Shown in pieces: positions 50,024-58,192 of a stretch of 64,000 bases of DNA (position 1 is the first letter of the stretch; each line of letters opens with the position of its first letter). The notes beneath the pieces were generated by a model. It saw nothing but the letters and a program-made list of their open reading frames with translations. It did no database searches and had not been told where the DNA came from. The translations under genes were made by a program, and so were the position numbers. Source of the stretch: Chloroflexota bacterium (GTDB lineage Bacteria; Chloroflexota; Limnocylindria; Limnocylindrales; CSP1-4). Location of the stretch: NCBI GenBank assembly GCA_016191395.1, contig JACPOS010000031.1, positions 23,671-87,670 of the forward strand. The letters run 5' to 3'.

Positions 50024-51973
50024 TCAGGCCTCGAGCGCTGCCTTGATGCGGGCCGCGAGCGCCGGGCCGATGCCCGGGACCGCGGCCACCTGCTCCACCG
50101 GCGCCTCGCGGACGCGCTTCATCGAGCCGAAGACGCGGAGGAGCGCGCCGCGGCGGCGTGGGCCGACACCGGGCAGGTCATCGAACTTCGACTTGACGGT
50201 TGCCTTGCGCCGCAGGTCGCGGTGGTAGGTGATCGCGAAGCGGTGCGCCTCATCGCGGATGCGCTGGACCAGGTACAGCGCCTGCGAGGTGGTGGGCAGC
50301 ATCACCGGATCGTGGCGGTCCGGGAGGACCAGCTCCTCGCGCTCCTTGGCGAGGCCGGCGAGCGGGAGGTCGTGGAGCCCGAGCTCGTCGAGGACGCCCT
50401 TCGCGGCGCCGACCTGCGGCTTGCCGCCGTCGATGATCACGAGGTCCGGCATCGCCCAGCGCCGCTCCTCGGCCGAGCCCTCGTCGCCGGGGCGCGCGCC
50501 GCGGAACCGGCGCCGGAGCACCTCGCGGTGCGAGGCGACGTCGTTCGGGCCCTCGACCGTGCGAACCCGGAAGCGGCGGTACTCCCCCGTCCGGGGCTTG
50601 CCGTCCTCGAAGACGACCATGCTCGCGACCGTCTCGCTGCCCTGGAAGTTGGAGACGTCGTAGCACTCGATGCGGGCCGGCAGCCCCGGCAGGGATAGCG
50701 CGTCCGCGAGCTCCTCGAGCGCACCCAGCGTCTTGCCCTGATCCGCGAGCCAGCGTGCCTGTTCGCGGGCGAGCATCTCCTCGGCGTTGCGCGTCGCGAG
50801 CTGCATCAGGTGACGCCGCTCCCCGCGCTGCGGCGTGACCAGGCGAACCGGAGCGGACGTCCCGGCGGCGCGCGTGCGCGTGCGGGTCACCCGGACCGCG
50901 TCGGGGCGCGGCACGGACAGGTTCTCGGTCCGGTTCAGCGAGCGTTCCGGCGCGACCCGCTGGTCGGACAGGAGGCGCTCCAGGTCCGGCGCGTCCGGCA
51001 GCGTGAGCGGGATCGCGATCTCCGGCGGGATGCTCGTGGCGCGCGCGTAGTACTGGAGCAGGAAGCCGGAGACGACCTCCGCGTCGCTCGTGCCACGCGG
51101 CGTATCGAGTAGGAACACGTCCCGCCCGAGTGCCTTGCCACCGCGGATCACGAACAGCTGCACCGCCGCCTGGTTGTCGCGGCGCGCCAGGCCCATCAGG
51201 TCCAGGTCCGTCCGGGCGAACGCGGCCATCTTCTGGCTCTCCATCGTGCGCTCGATCGCCTTGATCTTGTCGCGATCGATCGCCGCGGTCTCGTAGTCCT
51301 GGCGGTCCGACGCGCGCTTCATGTCGGCGCGCAGCGCCTTCACCAGCGACTCCTGTCGACCCTCGAGGAACAGGCCCACCTGGTCGATGTCCGCGCGGTA
51401 CGCGTCCTTCGAGATCGCCTCGATGCACGGGCCCTGGCAGCGCTTGATGTGGTACAGCAGGCACGGGCGCTGGAGCGCCCGGACGCCCTCTTTGATGTCG
51501 ATCGTGCAGGTCCGGAACGGGAACAGCCGCCGCACGAGGTTCATCGCCTCGTCCACGCTCGATGCCGACGCATACGGCCCGAAGTACCGGCTGCCGTCGT
51601 TCGGCAGCTTCCGCGTCCGCTCGATGCGCGGGAAGTCGTCGTTGAGCGTGATCTTGATGTATGGGTAGCTCTTGTCGTCCTTCAGGCGGACGTTGAACGG
51701 CGGCTGGAAGCGCTTGACGAGGTTGCCCTCCAGCAGCAGCGCTTCCCCGACCGAGTCGGTCATCGTGTACTCGAGGTCCACGACCCGGTCGATCACGGAG
51801 CGGATCAGATGCTGCTCGACGCCAGGCGCCTCCTTCTGCCAGTAGCTGCGCACGCGGCTGCGGAGGCTCGCCGCCTTGCCGACGTACAGCACCGTGCCGC
51901 GCGCGTCCTTCATCAGGTACACGCCCGGCCGGTCCGGCAGCTTCTTGAGGATCGCCTGGAGCTCTGGGGTCAT
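50024..51973 (-). CDS. uvrC: Excinuclease ABC subunit C
   Basis: UvrC makes both incisions in nucleotide excision repair. The GIY-YIG domain begins PDRPGVYLMKDARGTVLYVGKA. A Cys region (RPCLLYHIKRCQGPC), the UVR domain and the RNase H-like half with IECYDVSNFQGSE and DLVIIDGGKPQ follow, and the C-terminal double helix-hairpin-helix is DLPGVGPRRRGALL and AVPGIGPALAARI. The frame is open to 52009, but the ATG at 51973 (MTPELQAILKKLP) matches the family (649 residues). It is preceded by CAGCAGG and, further up, by TACGAT. UvrA lies 7 kb away at 59099-62209. Confidence 0.96.
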   Translation of the reverse strand: MTPELQAILKKLPDRPGVYLMKDARGTVLYVGKAASLRSRVRSYWQKEAPGVEQHLIRSVIDRVVDLEYTMTDSVGEALLLEGNLVKRFQPPFNVRLKDDKSYPYIKITLNDDFPRIERTRKLPNDGSRYFGPYASASSVDEAMNLVRRLFPFRTCTIDIKEGVRALQRPCLLYHIKRCQGPCIEAISKDAYRADIDQVGLFLEGRQESLVKALRADMKRASDRQDYETAAIDRDKIKAIERTMESQKMAAFARTDLDLMGLARRDNQAAVQLFVIRGGKALGRDVFLLDTPRGTSDAEVVSGFLLQYYARATSIPPEIAIPLTLPDAPDLERLLSDQRVAPERSLNRTENLSVPRPDAVRVTRTRTRAAGTSAPVRLVTPQRGERRHLMQLATRNAEEMLAREQARWLADQGKTLGALEELADALSLPGLPARIECYDVSNFQGSETVASMVVFEDGKPRTGEYRRFRVRTVEGPNDVASHREVLRRRFRGARPGDEGSAEERRWAMPDLVIIDGGKPQVGAAKGVLDELGLHDLPLAGLAKEREELVLPDRHDPVMLPTTSQALYLVQRIRDEAHRFAITYHRDLRRKATVKSKFDDLPGVGPRRRGALLRVFGSMKRVREAPVEQVAAVPGIGPALAARIKAALEA

Positions 51974-52030
51974 CCTGCTGAATCGTAGGCGGCGCGCCGA
52001 ATCCCGCACGGCGGCGACGCCCAGGAATCA

Positions 52031-52061
52031 AAGAGGCCGGGCCCGAAGGCGCCGGCCTCTT
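52031..52061 (-). terminator. Rho-independent-type terminator between the 5'-nucleotidase gene and uvrC
   Basis: AAGAGGCCGG (52031-52040) and CCGGCCTCTT (52052-52061) form a perfect 10-bp stem around an 11-nt loop, 24 nt past the stop of the minus-strand 5'-nucleotidase gene. On that strand the stem ends in CTCTTTGATT. The arms are symmetric, so it could act in both directions. Confidence 0.65.
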
Positions 52062-52084
52062 CCTTGATTACCGAAACGAATCTC

Positions 52085-53935
52085 CTACGTGCAAGGGCAG
52101 ACGGTGATTCGGCCGGTGACGAACGTGCCGGGGTTGACGACCCCGCCGAGCGAGGCAACGTAGTCGAGGAGCACCTTCGTGTCCGCGACGAACGCGTCGA
52201 CCGGAGTGCCGTCTGCCAGCATGAAGTACGAGTCGCCGCCGACTTGCATGAAGTCGACCGCGGCCATGGTGTACACGGTGTCGTCGTACGGGATCGGTGT
52301 GTCGTCCGTGAAGGCCACGCTGGTGACGCGGCTCGGCACGCACACCCATGTCGCTACGGTTTGCAGGCCGCTGCAGCCCGTCGCATTCGCGGTATTGAAC
52401 GTGAATTTGAACCCGGAGATCTGTGGGAACCGGCCTGTACAGGTGCTCGTGCTGGTGATGAGGCTCGGACACTGGCTCACGCCGTTCTCCAGCATCTGCC
52501 AGATGCGCTTGCCGGTGACGTTTCGCTTGATCGTGTTGTTGCCGAACGGCAGCACGGTGTAGACGTCGCCCTTGACGAGGTCGTAGGGCGTTCCCGCGGC
52601 GTAGCCGGGGCATGCCGCCACTGACGTGTGGGCGCCGTTCCAGGCGGACCGGTTGAGCGACGTGTTGACCGGCGCGTAGCCACACGCCGGGAACTGTGAC
52701 CGGATGCCGCCGCTGTTCATGTACCCGATCTGTGTGCCCATCTGGATCCGCATCGCATCGGCAATGAGGTCGCCCAGCGGCACCTCCTGGCGGCGCTCGA
52801 TGTTGCCGCCCCGATCCATGACCTGCGTCGTCGTACCGATCACCGGGTCGAGCGCGGTCGCGAGATCGGCGCGATACGGAACAAGCATGTCGACCAGGGC
52901 CTGATCGCAGAAGGTAGCCGTCGCCGCGGGTGTCCCGCCCACGCAGTTCGTCTTCCCGGTCCCGCCGAGTGCTCCGGCCGGACCGGGGGTCACGACCACG
53001 AGGGACTTCGATTGCACGGTGCCGCCCTTGCCCGGCTGCACCGTCATCAGCGTCTTCGAGTAGGTCGCCCCGTTGCTGAGATTCTCATGGACGAGGACGC
53101 CGTTGACCGTGCCCGAGTATTGGACGTTCGTGTGGTCACCGATCACGACGTCGACGAGCCCGGGCGTGAGTCCACTCGTGAAGTCCACGAGGGGTCCGAA
53201 GGGCGACGGCAGCAGGCCATCGACCCCCTTGTGCGTGATGACGATGACAGCGTTCGCCCCGGCCTTGCGCGCGATGCCTGCGAACTTGTTCGCCGCGGTC
53301 ACGCCGTCGCTGATGAGGATGGTTCCGAAGCTGCCCGGCGCGACGAGCGTCGGGGCTTCCTCATTGACGATGCCGATGACAGCGACCTTTGCGCCTCCGA
53401 CGTTGAAGTATCGGATCGGATCGACGCCGGTGAGGTTGGTTGACAGGTTCGTGAGGTTCGCAGCGACATAGGTGTACGGGGAGCCCGGATGATCGCCGCT
53501 CGAGCCGGTGCTGGGGGCCATCGCCGCGTCGATGATGCCCTGGAGGTGCGCGATCCCGGAGTCGAAGTTGTGGTTACCGAATGTGCCGACCTGGATCCCC
53601 ATGAGACGCTGCGACTTCACAGCCGGGACGTCGCCGAAGAAGCTGGACAGCGGCGGGGTTGCCCCGACGTCATCGCCGGCAGCAACCGTGAGCGTCGGAA
53701 ACGCCAGTCGGTCCGCCTGCCAGCGGGCAGAGATGTTCCATGCTCCGCCGGCGGCGCCGGGCGGGTCGATGTTCCCGTGCCAGTCCGAGGCGTTGAGGAT
53801 CTGGATTGTCACCGGGGGGGGCGGGGGCGGCTTGACCGCGAGGGCCGTGCCTGGAATGACCAGACCGAGCAACGCAATCAGCACCAGCGCCAGGGAGCCG
53901 CGCCTGGACGGACGCGGAGCAACGGTTACGGGCAC
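52085..53935 (-). CDS. Exported 5'-nucleotidase / UshA-type metallophosphatase
   Basis: Extracellular two-domain nucleotidase (616 residues). The start is the GTG at 53935, 5 nt after a GGAGGAGG ribosome site; the GTG five codons earlier overlaps that site. A signal peptide (SLALVLIALLGLVIPGTALA) is followed by a Pro run and the calcineurin-like domain with NASDWHGN, VAAGDDVG, GNHNFD and VITHKG as metal ligands. The C-terminal domain has MNSGGIRSQF and YTVLPFGNNTI, the substrate-binding motifs. It likely hydrolyses nucleotides for phosphate or nucleoside uptake. About 13 Cys in the second half suggest disulfides. It is monocistronic, with a strong terminator downstream. Confidence 0.92.
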   Translation of the reverse strand: MPVTVAPRPSRRGSLALVLIALLGLVIPGTALAVKPPPPPPVTIQILNASDWHGNIDPPGAAGGAWNISARWQADRLAFPTLTVAAGDDVGATPPLSSFFGDVPAVKSQRLMGIQVGTFGNHNFDSGIAHLQGIIDAAMAPSTGSSGDHPGSPYTYVAANLTNLSTNLTGVDPIRYFNVGGAKVAVIGIVNEEAPTLVAPGSFGTILISDGVTAANKFAGIARKAGANAVIVITHKGVDGLLPSPFGPLVDFTSGLTPGLVDVVIGDHTNVQYSGTVNGVLVHENLSNGATYSKTLMTVQPGKGGTVQSKSLVVVTPGPAGALGGTGKTNCVGGTPAATATFCDQALVDMLVPYRADLATALDPVIGTTTQVMDRGGNIERRQEVPLGDLIADAMRIQMGTQIGYMNSGGIRSQFPACGYAPVNTSLNRSAWNGAHTSVAACPGYAAGTPYDLVKGDVYTVLPFGNNTIKRNVTGKRIWQMLENGVSQCPSLITSTSTCTGRFPQISGFKFTFNTANATGCSGLQTVATWVCVPSRVTSVAFTDDTPIPYDDTVYTMAAVDFMQVGGDSYFMLADGTPVDAFVADTKVLLDYVASLGGVVNPGTFVTGRITVCPCT

Positions 53936-54119
53936 TCGAACCTCCTCCACGATGGCTGGGCACGCCGCAGCGTGTCATGACTTGGGATTCACACCACCCC
54001 CGTCAACCTATGGTCGCCCACGATAGCGCGGCACTCTCCCCCTGTTACCACCAAATCGCAGCGGACCGCACCGGGCTGGTGCGCGCCGGCACCAGCAGCG
54101 GTGCATGCGCGCAACCGAG

Positions 54120-54135
54120 CCGGCCTTCGGGCCGG
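54120..54135 (-). terminator. Small GC hairpin after the lipoprotein gene (weak terminator candidate)
   Basis: CCGGCC and GGCCGG form a 6-bp stem with a four-base loop (TTCG on the plus strand, CGAA on the minus strand), 6 nt past the minus-strand stop at 54142. No T-tract. The 206-base gap up to the 5'-nucleotidase start holds nothing else I can support. Confidence 0.35.
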
Positions 54136-54141
54136 GCCTCG

Positions 54142-54666
54142 TCACCCGAGCTTGCAGGGGGTGAAGAGCATGCCGCCGAACCCGGTCGCGAGGATGGGAT
54201 CGGTACGGACGAGCTGGATCCCGCCACCTGCGGTCGGTGTCAGCTTCAGGACGACCGGACCGTTGTCCATGATCTTGCCCTGGGGCACGTCGGCGTAGGT
54301 CCCCGTGATCGTGTCCCCGGAAAGCGTGCCCCGGTATACGTTGGTCCAGTCGCTTCCACGGTCCACGAGCGGTCGACCAAGCCCGCTCATGCCGAGCCAC
54401 CAGACCTGATCGCCGAGCTGGCGCAGGTAATAGACCCCATCGTCGTCGACGGTCCAGGTGCCGGTGAGGTCGATGGCGGACTTGCCGTCCCAGGTCAATG
54501 TCCGGCTCCCGCAGGCGTACACGGCGGTTGCCGGCGCCGGCGCCGTTGGCGTGGGCGCCATCGGGCTCGCTGACGGGGCGATGGACGAGACGGCAATGGC
54601 AGCCGGTCCGCACGCGGCGATGATCACGGCGACGAGCACGATGGCTGCAGCGGGATGAGATCGCAT
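54142..54666 (-). CDS. Putative lipoprotein of unknown function (174 aa)
   Basis: Unknown family. The N-terminus has a signal sequence (AAAIVLVAVIIAAC) ending in a lipobox-like IAAC with Cys19. A Ser/Pro/Ala/Thr linker follows, then a compact beta-rich domain of about 125 residues: LTWDGKSAIDLTGTWTVDDDGVYYL, QVWWLGMSG, VYRGTLSGDTITGTYADVP. This pattern of short strands ending in turns resembles small lipocalin/avidin-like or DUF-type beta barrels. One Cys pair (Cys52 and a C-terminal Cys) may form a disulfide. AGGGAG Shine-Dalgarno before the ATG. Divergent from the helicase gene. Confidence 0.7.
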   Translation of the reverse strand: MRSHPAAAIVLVAVIIAACGPAAIAVSSIAPSASPMAPTPTAPAPATAVYACGSRTLTWDGKSAIDLTGTWTVDDDGVYYLRQLGDQVWWLGMSGLGRPLVDRGSDWTNVYRGTLSGDTITGTYADVPQGKIMDNGPVVLKLTPTAGGGIQLVRTDPILATGFGGMLFTPCKLG

Positions 54667-54817
54667 GTGGGTGTGGCTCCCTGACGACGAGGTCGCGGCG
54701 CACGCCGCTCTGCCGCAATGACGACGCGCGGTGGTGCTTCGGATCTATCTGGACTTGCGTCGCCGCTCGACCGTCGCGTGTGACCGCCGGGTAAGCGCCT
54801 CGCGCGAGACTTCGCGG

Positions 54818-56491
54818 ATGTCCGGTCACCCATCGCTCGTCGAGCGTCTGGCGCGATTGGCGCCTGACCAGCGCCGCGCGGCGGTCGCTCCGCCGGGGCC
54901 CGTCCTGTGCGTCGCCCCGGCAGGTTCCGGGAAGACGACGACGCTCGTGGCGCGCATCGCCTGGCTCATCGACGAGGGCGCGCCGCCCGAATCGATCTGC
55001 GCGATCACGTTCAACAAGCGCGCCGCGGAGGAGCTCCGGGAGCGCGTCGCGGCTGCGCTGGAGCCGATGGGCGCGGACCTCGCGGCGCGCGTCCGGATCC
55101 GGACGTTCCATGCCCTGGGCCTGGAGATGCTGCGCGGCGCCGGCGAGCGAGTGGAGCCGCTCCTGGATCGAGAGGAGATCCTGAAGGCGGTCCGACCGGA
55201 CCTCGCCCCCGCCGAGCGGCGACGGCTCGACACCATCGTCTCGCGGTTCAAGCTGGACCTCGACATCGACCCGCTGGCGATCGAGGCGGACCCGGATGCC
55301 GGCCCGGTCGCGCGAACGTTCGCTGCCTACGAGGCCGAGATCCGCCGTCGAGGCGGCCTCGACTTCGACGACCTCGTCGCGAGGGCGTTGCGCCTCCTCG
55401 AGGGATCCGCGGCGGTGCTCGCAGAGTGGCGCGAGCGGTGCGCGCACCTGCTGGTCGACGAGGCGCAGGACCTCGACCGCGCGCAGCTCCGGCTTGCGCT
55501 GCTCCTCGCTGCGCCGGCGAACCGAATCTTCCTCGTTGGCGACGACGACCAGTCGATCTACGGCTGGCGACTCGCGGACGTGCGACGCCTTCTCGGTCTC
55601 GCGGACGAGGCGCTGCCGAACCTGACCCGCGTCGACCTCGAGACGAACTACCGCTGCCCGGCGCCAGTCCTCGAGCGCGCCGTGCGGCTGGTGGAGAACA
55701 ACGTCGAGCGCTTCGCGAAGGTCATCCGTGCCGGCCCGAACGCGGCGGGGCGTCTCGTGCTCGCACCGTCCGCGGCCGACGACGTCGACCGTGCGGCCGC
55801 GGTGCTCGCGTCGTGGCCGGACGACGGTGGCACCCGGGCGGTTCTCGCCAGGACGAACCGCGAGCTGCTTCCGGTCGTCGCGGCGGCACTGTGGCTTTCG
55901 ATGCCGTTCCGCGCCGCCGAGCTGCGGCTGCCGATCGAGTCGCCGCTCGTCGACGAGCTCCTGGACGCGGCGCGCGCGAACGGGCCTGCCGAGGCGCCGC
56001 TCATCACCCTGGGACGGCTGCCGGATCGGGCCACGGTCGCGGCGACCCGGGCCGTTAACGAAGAAACCGCAGCCGAGGACGACTCGATGGATCGCCGGGC
56101 GGTCGCCACTGCGGTGATCGGCTGGGCGGCGGGCGAACCGACGCTCGACGCCTTGCGCCATGCGATCGCCCAAACGCGCTCGAAGCTCGACGAGCTGCGC
56201 CGCGATGACGCTCCGCTCCTCCTCGCGACCGCGCATGGCACGAAGGGCCTGGAGTTCGACCACGTCGCCGTCATCGGGCTCGACGACGGCCGGTTCCCGA
56301 GCGCGCGCTCGGTCGCGGAGGCGGTTGAGCCGGAGCGTGCCCTGGAGGAGGAGCGGCGTCTCGCCTACGTGGCGTGGACGCGCGCCCGCCGCTCGCTCAC
56401 GCTCGTGTACGACCCCGGCTCGCCTTCCCTGTTCCTGCGCGAGGCGTTTGACGAGGACGAGCTCGGTGCCACGACGCGGCCGTTGCGCTGA
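54818..56491 (+). CDS. Compact UvrD/Rep-type superfamily 1 DNA helicase
   Basis: An SF1A helicase of 557 residues. Walker A is VAPAGSGKTTT, followed by ITFNKRAAEELRER (motif Ia), RTFHALGLEML, LLVDEAQDLDRAQ (Walker B DEAQ), VGDDDQSIYGWR (motif III), LETNYRCP (motif IV), TAHGTKGLEFDHV (motif V) and RRLAYVAWTRAR (motif VI). UvrD and PcrA are about 720 residues; here the 2B subdomain between motifs IV and V is short and the C-terminal tail is absent, so this is a distinct small paralogue. The ATG at 54818 is used because upstream sequence lacks resemblance. Its stop abuts the convergent gene's stop in TGATCA. Confidence 0.9.
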   Translation: MSGHPSLVERLARLAPDQRRAAVAPPGPVLCVAPAGSGKTTTLVARIAWLIDEGAPPESICAITFNKRAAEELRERVAAALEPMGADLAARVRIRTFHALGLEMLRGAGERVEPLLDREEILKAVRPDLAPAERRRLDTIVSRFKLDLDIDPLAIEADPDAGPVARTFAAYEAEIRRRGGLDFDDLVARALRLLEGSAAVLAEWRERCAHLLVDEAQDLDRAQLRLALLLAAPANRIFLVGDDDQSIYGWRLADVRRLLGLADEALPNLTRVDLETNYRCPAPVLERAVRLVENNVERFAKVIRAGPNAAGRLVLAPSAADDVDRAAAVLASWPDDGGTRAVLARTNRELLPVVAAALWLSMPFRAAELRLPIESPLVDELLDAARANGPAEAPLITLGRLPDRATVAATRAVNEETAAEDDSMDRRAVATAVIGWAAGEPTLDALRHAIAQTRSKLDELRRDDAPLLLATAHGTKGLEFDHVAVIGLDDGRFPSARSVAEAVEPERALEEERRLAYVAWTRARRSLTLVYDPGSPSLFLREAFDEDELGATTRPLR

Positions 56492-57286
56492 TCAGGGAGC
56501 CAGCGGCTCGGGCGTCGGGAGCGTCACGGGCAAGCTGAGGCCAGCGACCAGCACCTCGAGCTGCGGATCGAACGCCAGCTGGTCGGCGAGCGTGCGGAAC
56601 CCCGTCGACGCAAGGACCTCCGAATCCGGCGGCCATCGGGTCGAGAACAGCCAGAGTGCCCGCCCGTCGAAGTGGTAGACGAAGACGTGGCGCGCGAGCA
56701 CCTTCCCCGTCGCCACCTCGACATCGCGGAACGCGATTCGGACGCCCCGACCGCCGGCCACGTCGATCTCGCGAATGGGATCCGGCTCAGCACGGAGCTC
56801 CCCGCCGGCCGCGGCGCGATCGGTCACGAACGACTGCAGGTCGTCCTCTGCCTGCTTGCGGAGCGCCTCGAATCCACGGTGACGAAGGTCGGTGCCGGGG
56901 TAGGCCTCAGGGAGGCTGGTCCATTGCTCGACGAAGCCAATGGCGACCCCACTCCGCAGCACGGCCAGTGTGCTGAACGCGTTCCCGCTGGATTCGCCAA
57001 GCGCCCACGGCGCAGCCAGGGTCGGCAGGGTGAAGTCGTCCCACCCGAGCGCGAGTGGCGAGTTCACGTCGACGGTCGGCGTCGAAACCGGGGTCGCAGA
57101 CGGCCGCGGGCTGCTCCCATCCGAAGCCGCGATCGTGGCCGTGGGAATCACGCTGGGTGGCGCCGTCGGTGCAGTGGTGGTCCGCGGGGTCGCGAGGAGC
57201 AGGATCGTCGCGGCCGCCAGGGTGACCAAGGCCAGCCCCACGATTCGCGTTGCGTTTCCACGCGTCATGGCAAGGACGATTCTCAT
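56492..57286 (-). CDS. Membrane-anchored or secreted protein of unknown function (264 aa)
   Basis: Family not recognised. One N-terminal hydrophobic helix (IVGLALVTLAAATILLLA) after a short basic leader predicts a signal anchor. A Thr/Pro/Ser/Ala linker of about 45 residues follows, then a 170-residue soluble domain (LGWDDFTLPTLAAPWALG, AIGFVEQWTSLPEA, GGRGVRIAFRDVEVATG, HVFVYHFDGRALWLFSTRW). The last part resembles PsbP-like or DUF-type domains that carry a strand pair with Tyr-His-Phe, but this is weak. Starts at ATG 57286 or 57268. Convergent with the helicase. The palindrome array at 57456-57630 lies upstream, so it may be the regulated gene. Confidence 0.65.
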   Translation of the reverse strand: MRIVLAMTRGNATRIVGLALVTLAAATILLLATPRTTTAPTAPPSVIPTATIAASDGSSPRPSATPVSTPTVDVNSPLALGWDDFTLPTLAAPWALGESSGNAFSTLAVLRSGVAIGFVEQWTSLPEAYPGTDLRHRGFEALRKQAEDDLQSFVTDRAAAGGELRAEPDPIREIDVAGGRGVRIAFRDVEVATGKVLARHVFVYHFDGRALWLFSTRWPPDSEVLASTGFRTLADQLAFDPQLEVLVAGLSLPVTLPTPEPLAP

Positions 57287-57455
57287 CCGGCCCGTTCCGC
57301 CCGGGAAGTGCCGTCTGGCGGCCTCTGGCGGCACGTTCGGCCGGACGCGACGGCTCGCACTCGCCGCTTCCGCGCGCAGCGCTCACGCCCCGCAAAGAGG
57401 GCGGCGCGTCTGATGCGCCAGGTGATCGTGCGCCACGGGCCCCAGGCTGTGACGC

Positions 57456-57630
57456 TATCCCTGTCGGGTATGGGAATCTTCGACCGATCGTCCGTCGTAT
57501 CCCTACGTGGGATGGCGAAGACCGGCCCGGGGCCGTTTCGGGGCGCCTTTGGCTCGATTCGCCGCGCCAGCCATACCGGTGAGGGATAGCAACGCCCGAA
57601 CGGCGTCAAAACCTATCCCTGCCAGGGATA
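57456..57630. promoter_or_regulatory. Four-copy operator-like palindrome array
   Basis: Four 17-bp sites lie in the 443-base gap between the gene ending its 5' side at 57286 (minus) and the five-codon ORF at 57716 (plus). Site 4 (57614-57630) is a perfect palindrome, TATCCCTG-C-CAGGGATA. Site 1 (57456-57472, TATCCCTGTCGGGTATG) and site 2 (57498-57514, TATCCCTACGTGGGATG) match it at 13 of 17 positions, site 3 (57572-57588, CATACCGGTGAGGGATA) at 12. Centres are 42, 74 and 42 bp apart, close to whole helical turns, while the 25-nt spacers within each pair are unrelated. A repressor or activator array is the simplest reading; RNA hairpins are an alternative. Confidence 0.6.
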
Positions 57631-57703
57631 TCGACTGATGCTCCGCCGGCCGCCAATGCGGCCGGCGACTCCGGGCGGGCGCCAGGAGGGCTGGTCCGTG
57701 GGC

Positions 57704-57709
57704 TAGCCT
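57704..57709 (+). promoter_or_regulatory. -10 element (TAGCCT) upstream of the five-codon ORF, predicted leaderless
   Basis: TAGCCT is followed by 6 nt (GTGGGC) and a GTG at 57716. The same hexamer and spacing precede the GTG of the hydrolase-cyclase gene. It lies 73 nt past the last palindrome site. Confidence 0.5.
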
Positions 57710-57715
57710 GTGGGC

Positions 57716-57733
57716 GTGAGCGAGCATCGATGA
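57716..57733 (+). CDS. Possible five-codon leader ORF coupled to the phosphoribosyltransferase gene
   Basis: GTG AGC GAG CAT CGA TGA encodes Met-Ser-Glu-His-Arg and stops with a TGA that overlaps the next gene's ATG by the ATGA arrangement used elsewhere in the window. Its GTG is 6 nt after a TAGCCT hexamer, where leaderless starts occur here. The following gene has no Shine-Dalgarno of its own, so ribosomes finishing this mini-ORF could re-initiate there. The alternative is that it is a chance reading frame and that the real start differs. Not present in any standard gene list I know. Confidence 0.4.
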   Translation: MSEHR

Positions 57734-58191
57734 CCGAGCAGGCCAAGACGATCGTGTCCTGGGAGGACCTCGACGGGCTCGTCGGCGCCCTCGCAACGAA
57801 GGTCGGGACGGACTACGACGTCGTCCTCGTCATCACACGCGGCGGCCTGGTGCCGGCGGGGATGCTCGCGTACCGGCTGGGGCTGCGGGACATCCTCGTC
57901 GCTGCCGTCGTGTTCTACGACGATGCCGGGCAGACCTCGGATCAGCCCACGTTCTTCCAGTTCCCGGCCGATCCCCTCCTCCACGGCAAGCGCGTCCTGG
58001 TCGTCGACGAGGTCTGGGACACCGGCACGACGATCGCGGCCGTCGTCGAGCGCGTGCACCTCGCCGGCGGGCACCCGACCACCGCCGTCCTCCACTACAA
58101 GCCCGCCCGATCGAAGGTCGACCTCGTGCCGGACCACCACGTCGTCGCGACCGACGCGTGGGTCGTCTATCCCTTCAAGCATGGGAAGTGA
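57730..58191 (+). CDS. PRTase-fold phosphoribosyltransferase (purine type)
   Basis: A 153-residue type I phosphoribosyltransferase. The PRPP-binding motif is VLVVDEVWDTGTT (about residues 89-101), preceded by ITRGGLVPAGMLAYRLGLRD, the first loop. Homologues with this short form are annotated as hypoxanthine or xanthine-guanine phosphoribosyltransferases and salvage purine bases; the base cannot be fixed here because the hood region is small. The ATG at 57730 overlaps the stop of a five-codon ORF. The stop is one base before the methyltransferase start. Confidence 0.85.
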   Translation: MTEQAKTIVSWEDLDGLVGALATKVGTDYDVVLVITRGGLVPAGMLAYRLGLRDILVAAVVFYDDAGQTSDQPTFFQFPADPLLHGKRVLVVDEVWDTGTTIAAVVERVHLAGGHPTTAVLHYKPARSKVDLVPDHHVVATDAWVVYPFKHGK

Positions 58192-58192
58192 C

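Noticed and set aside
57283..57609. A 108-codon minus-strand frame across the palindrome array
   Set aside because: Arg/Pro-rich shadow-like text with no start signal; it would read straight through the repeated palindromes.
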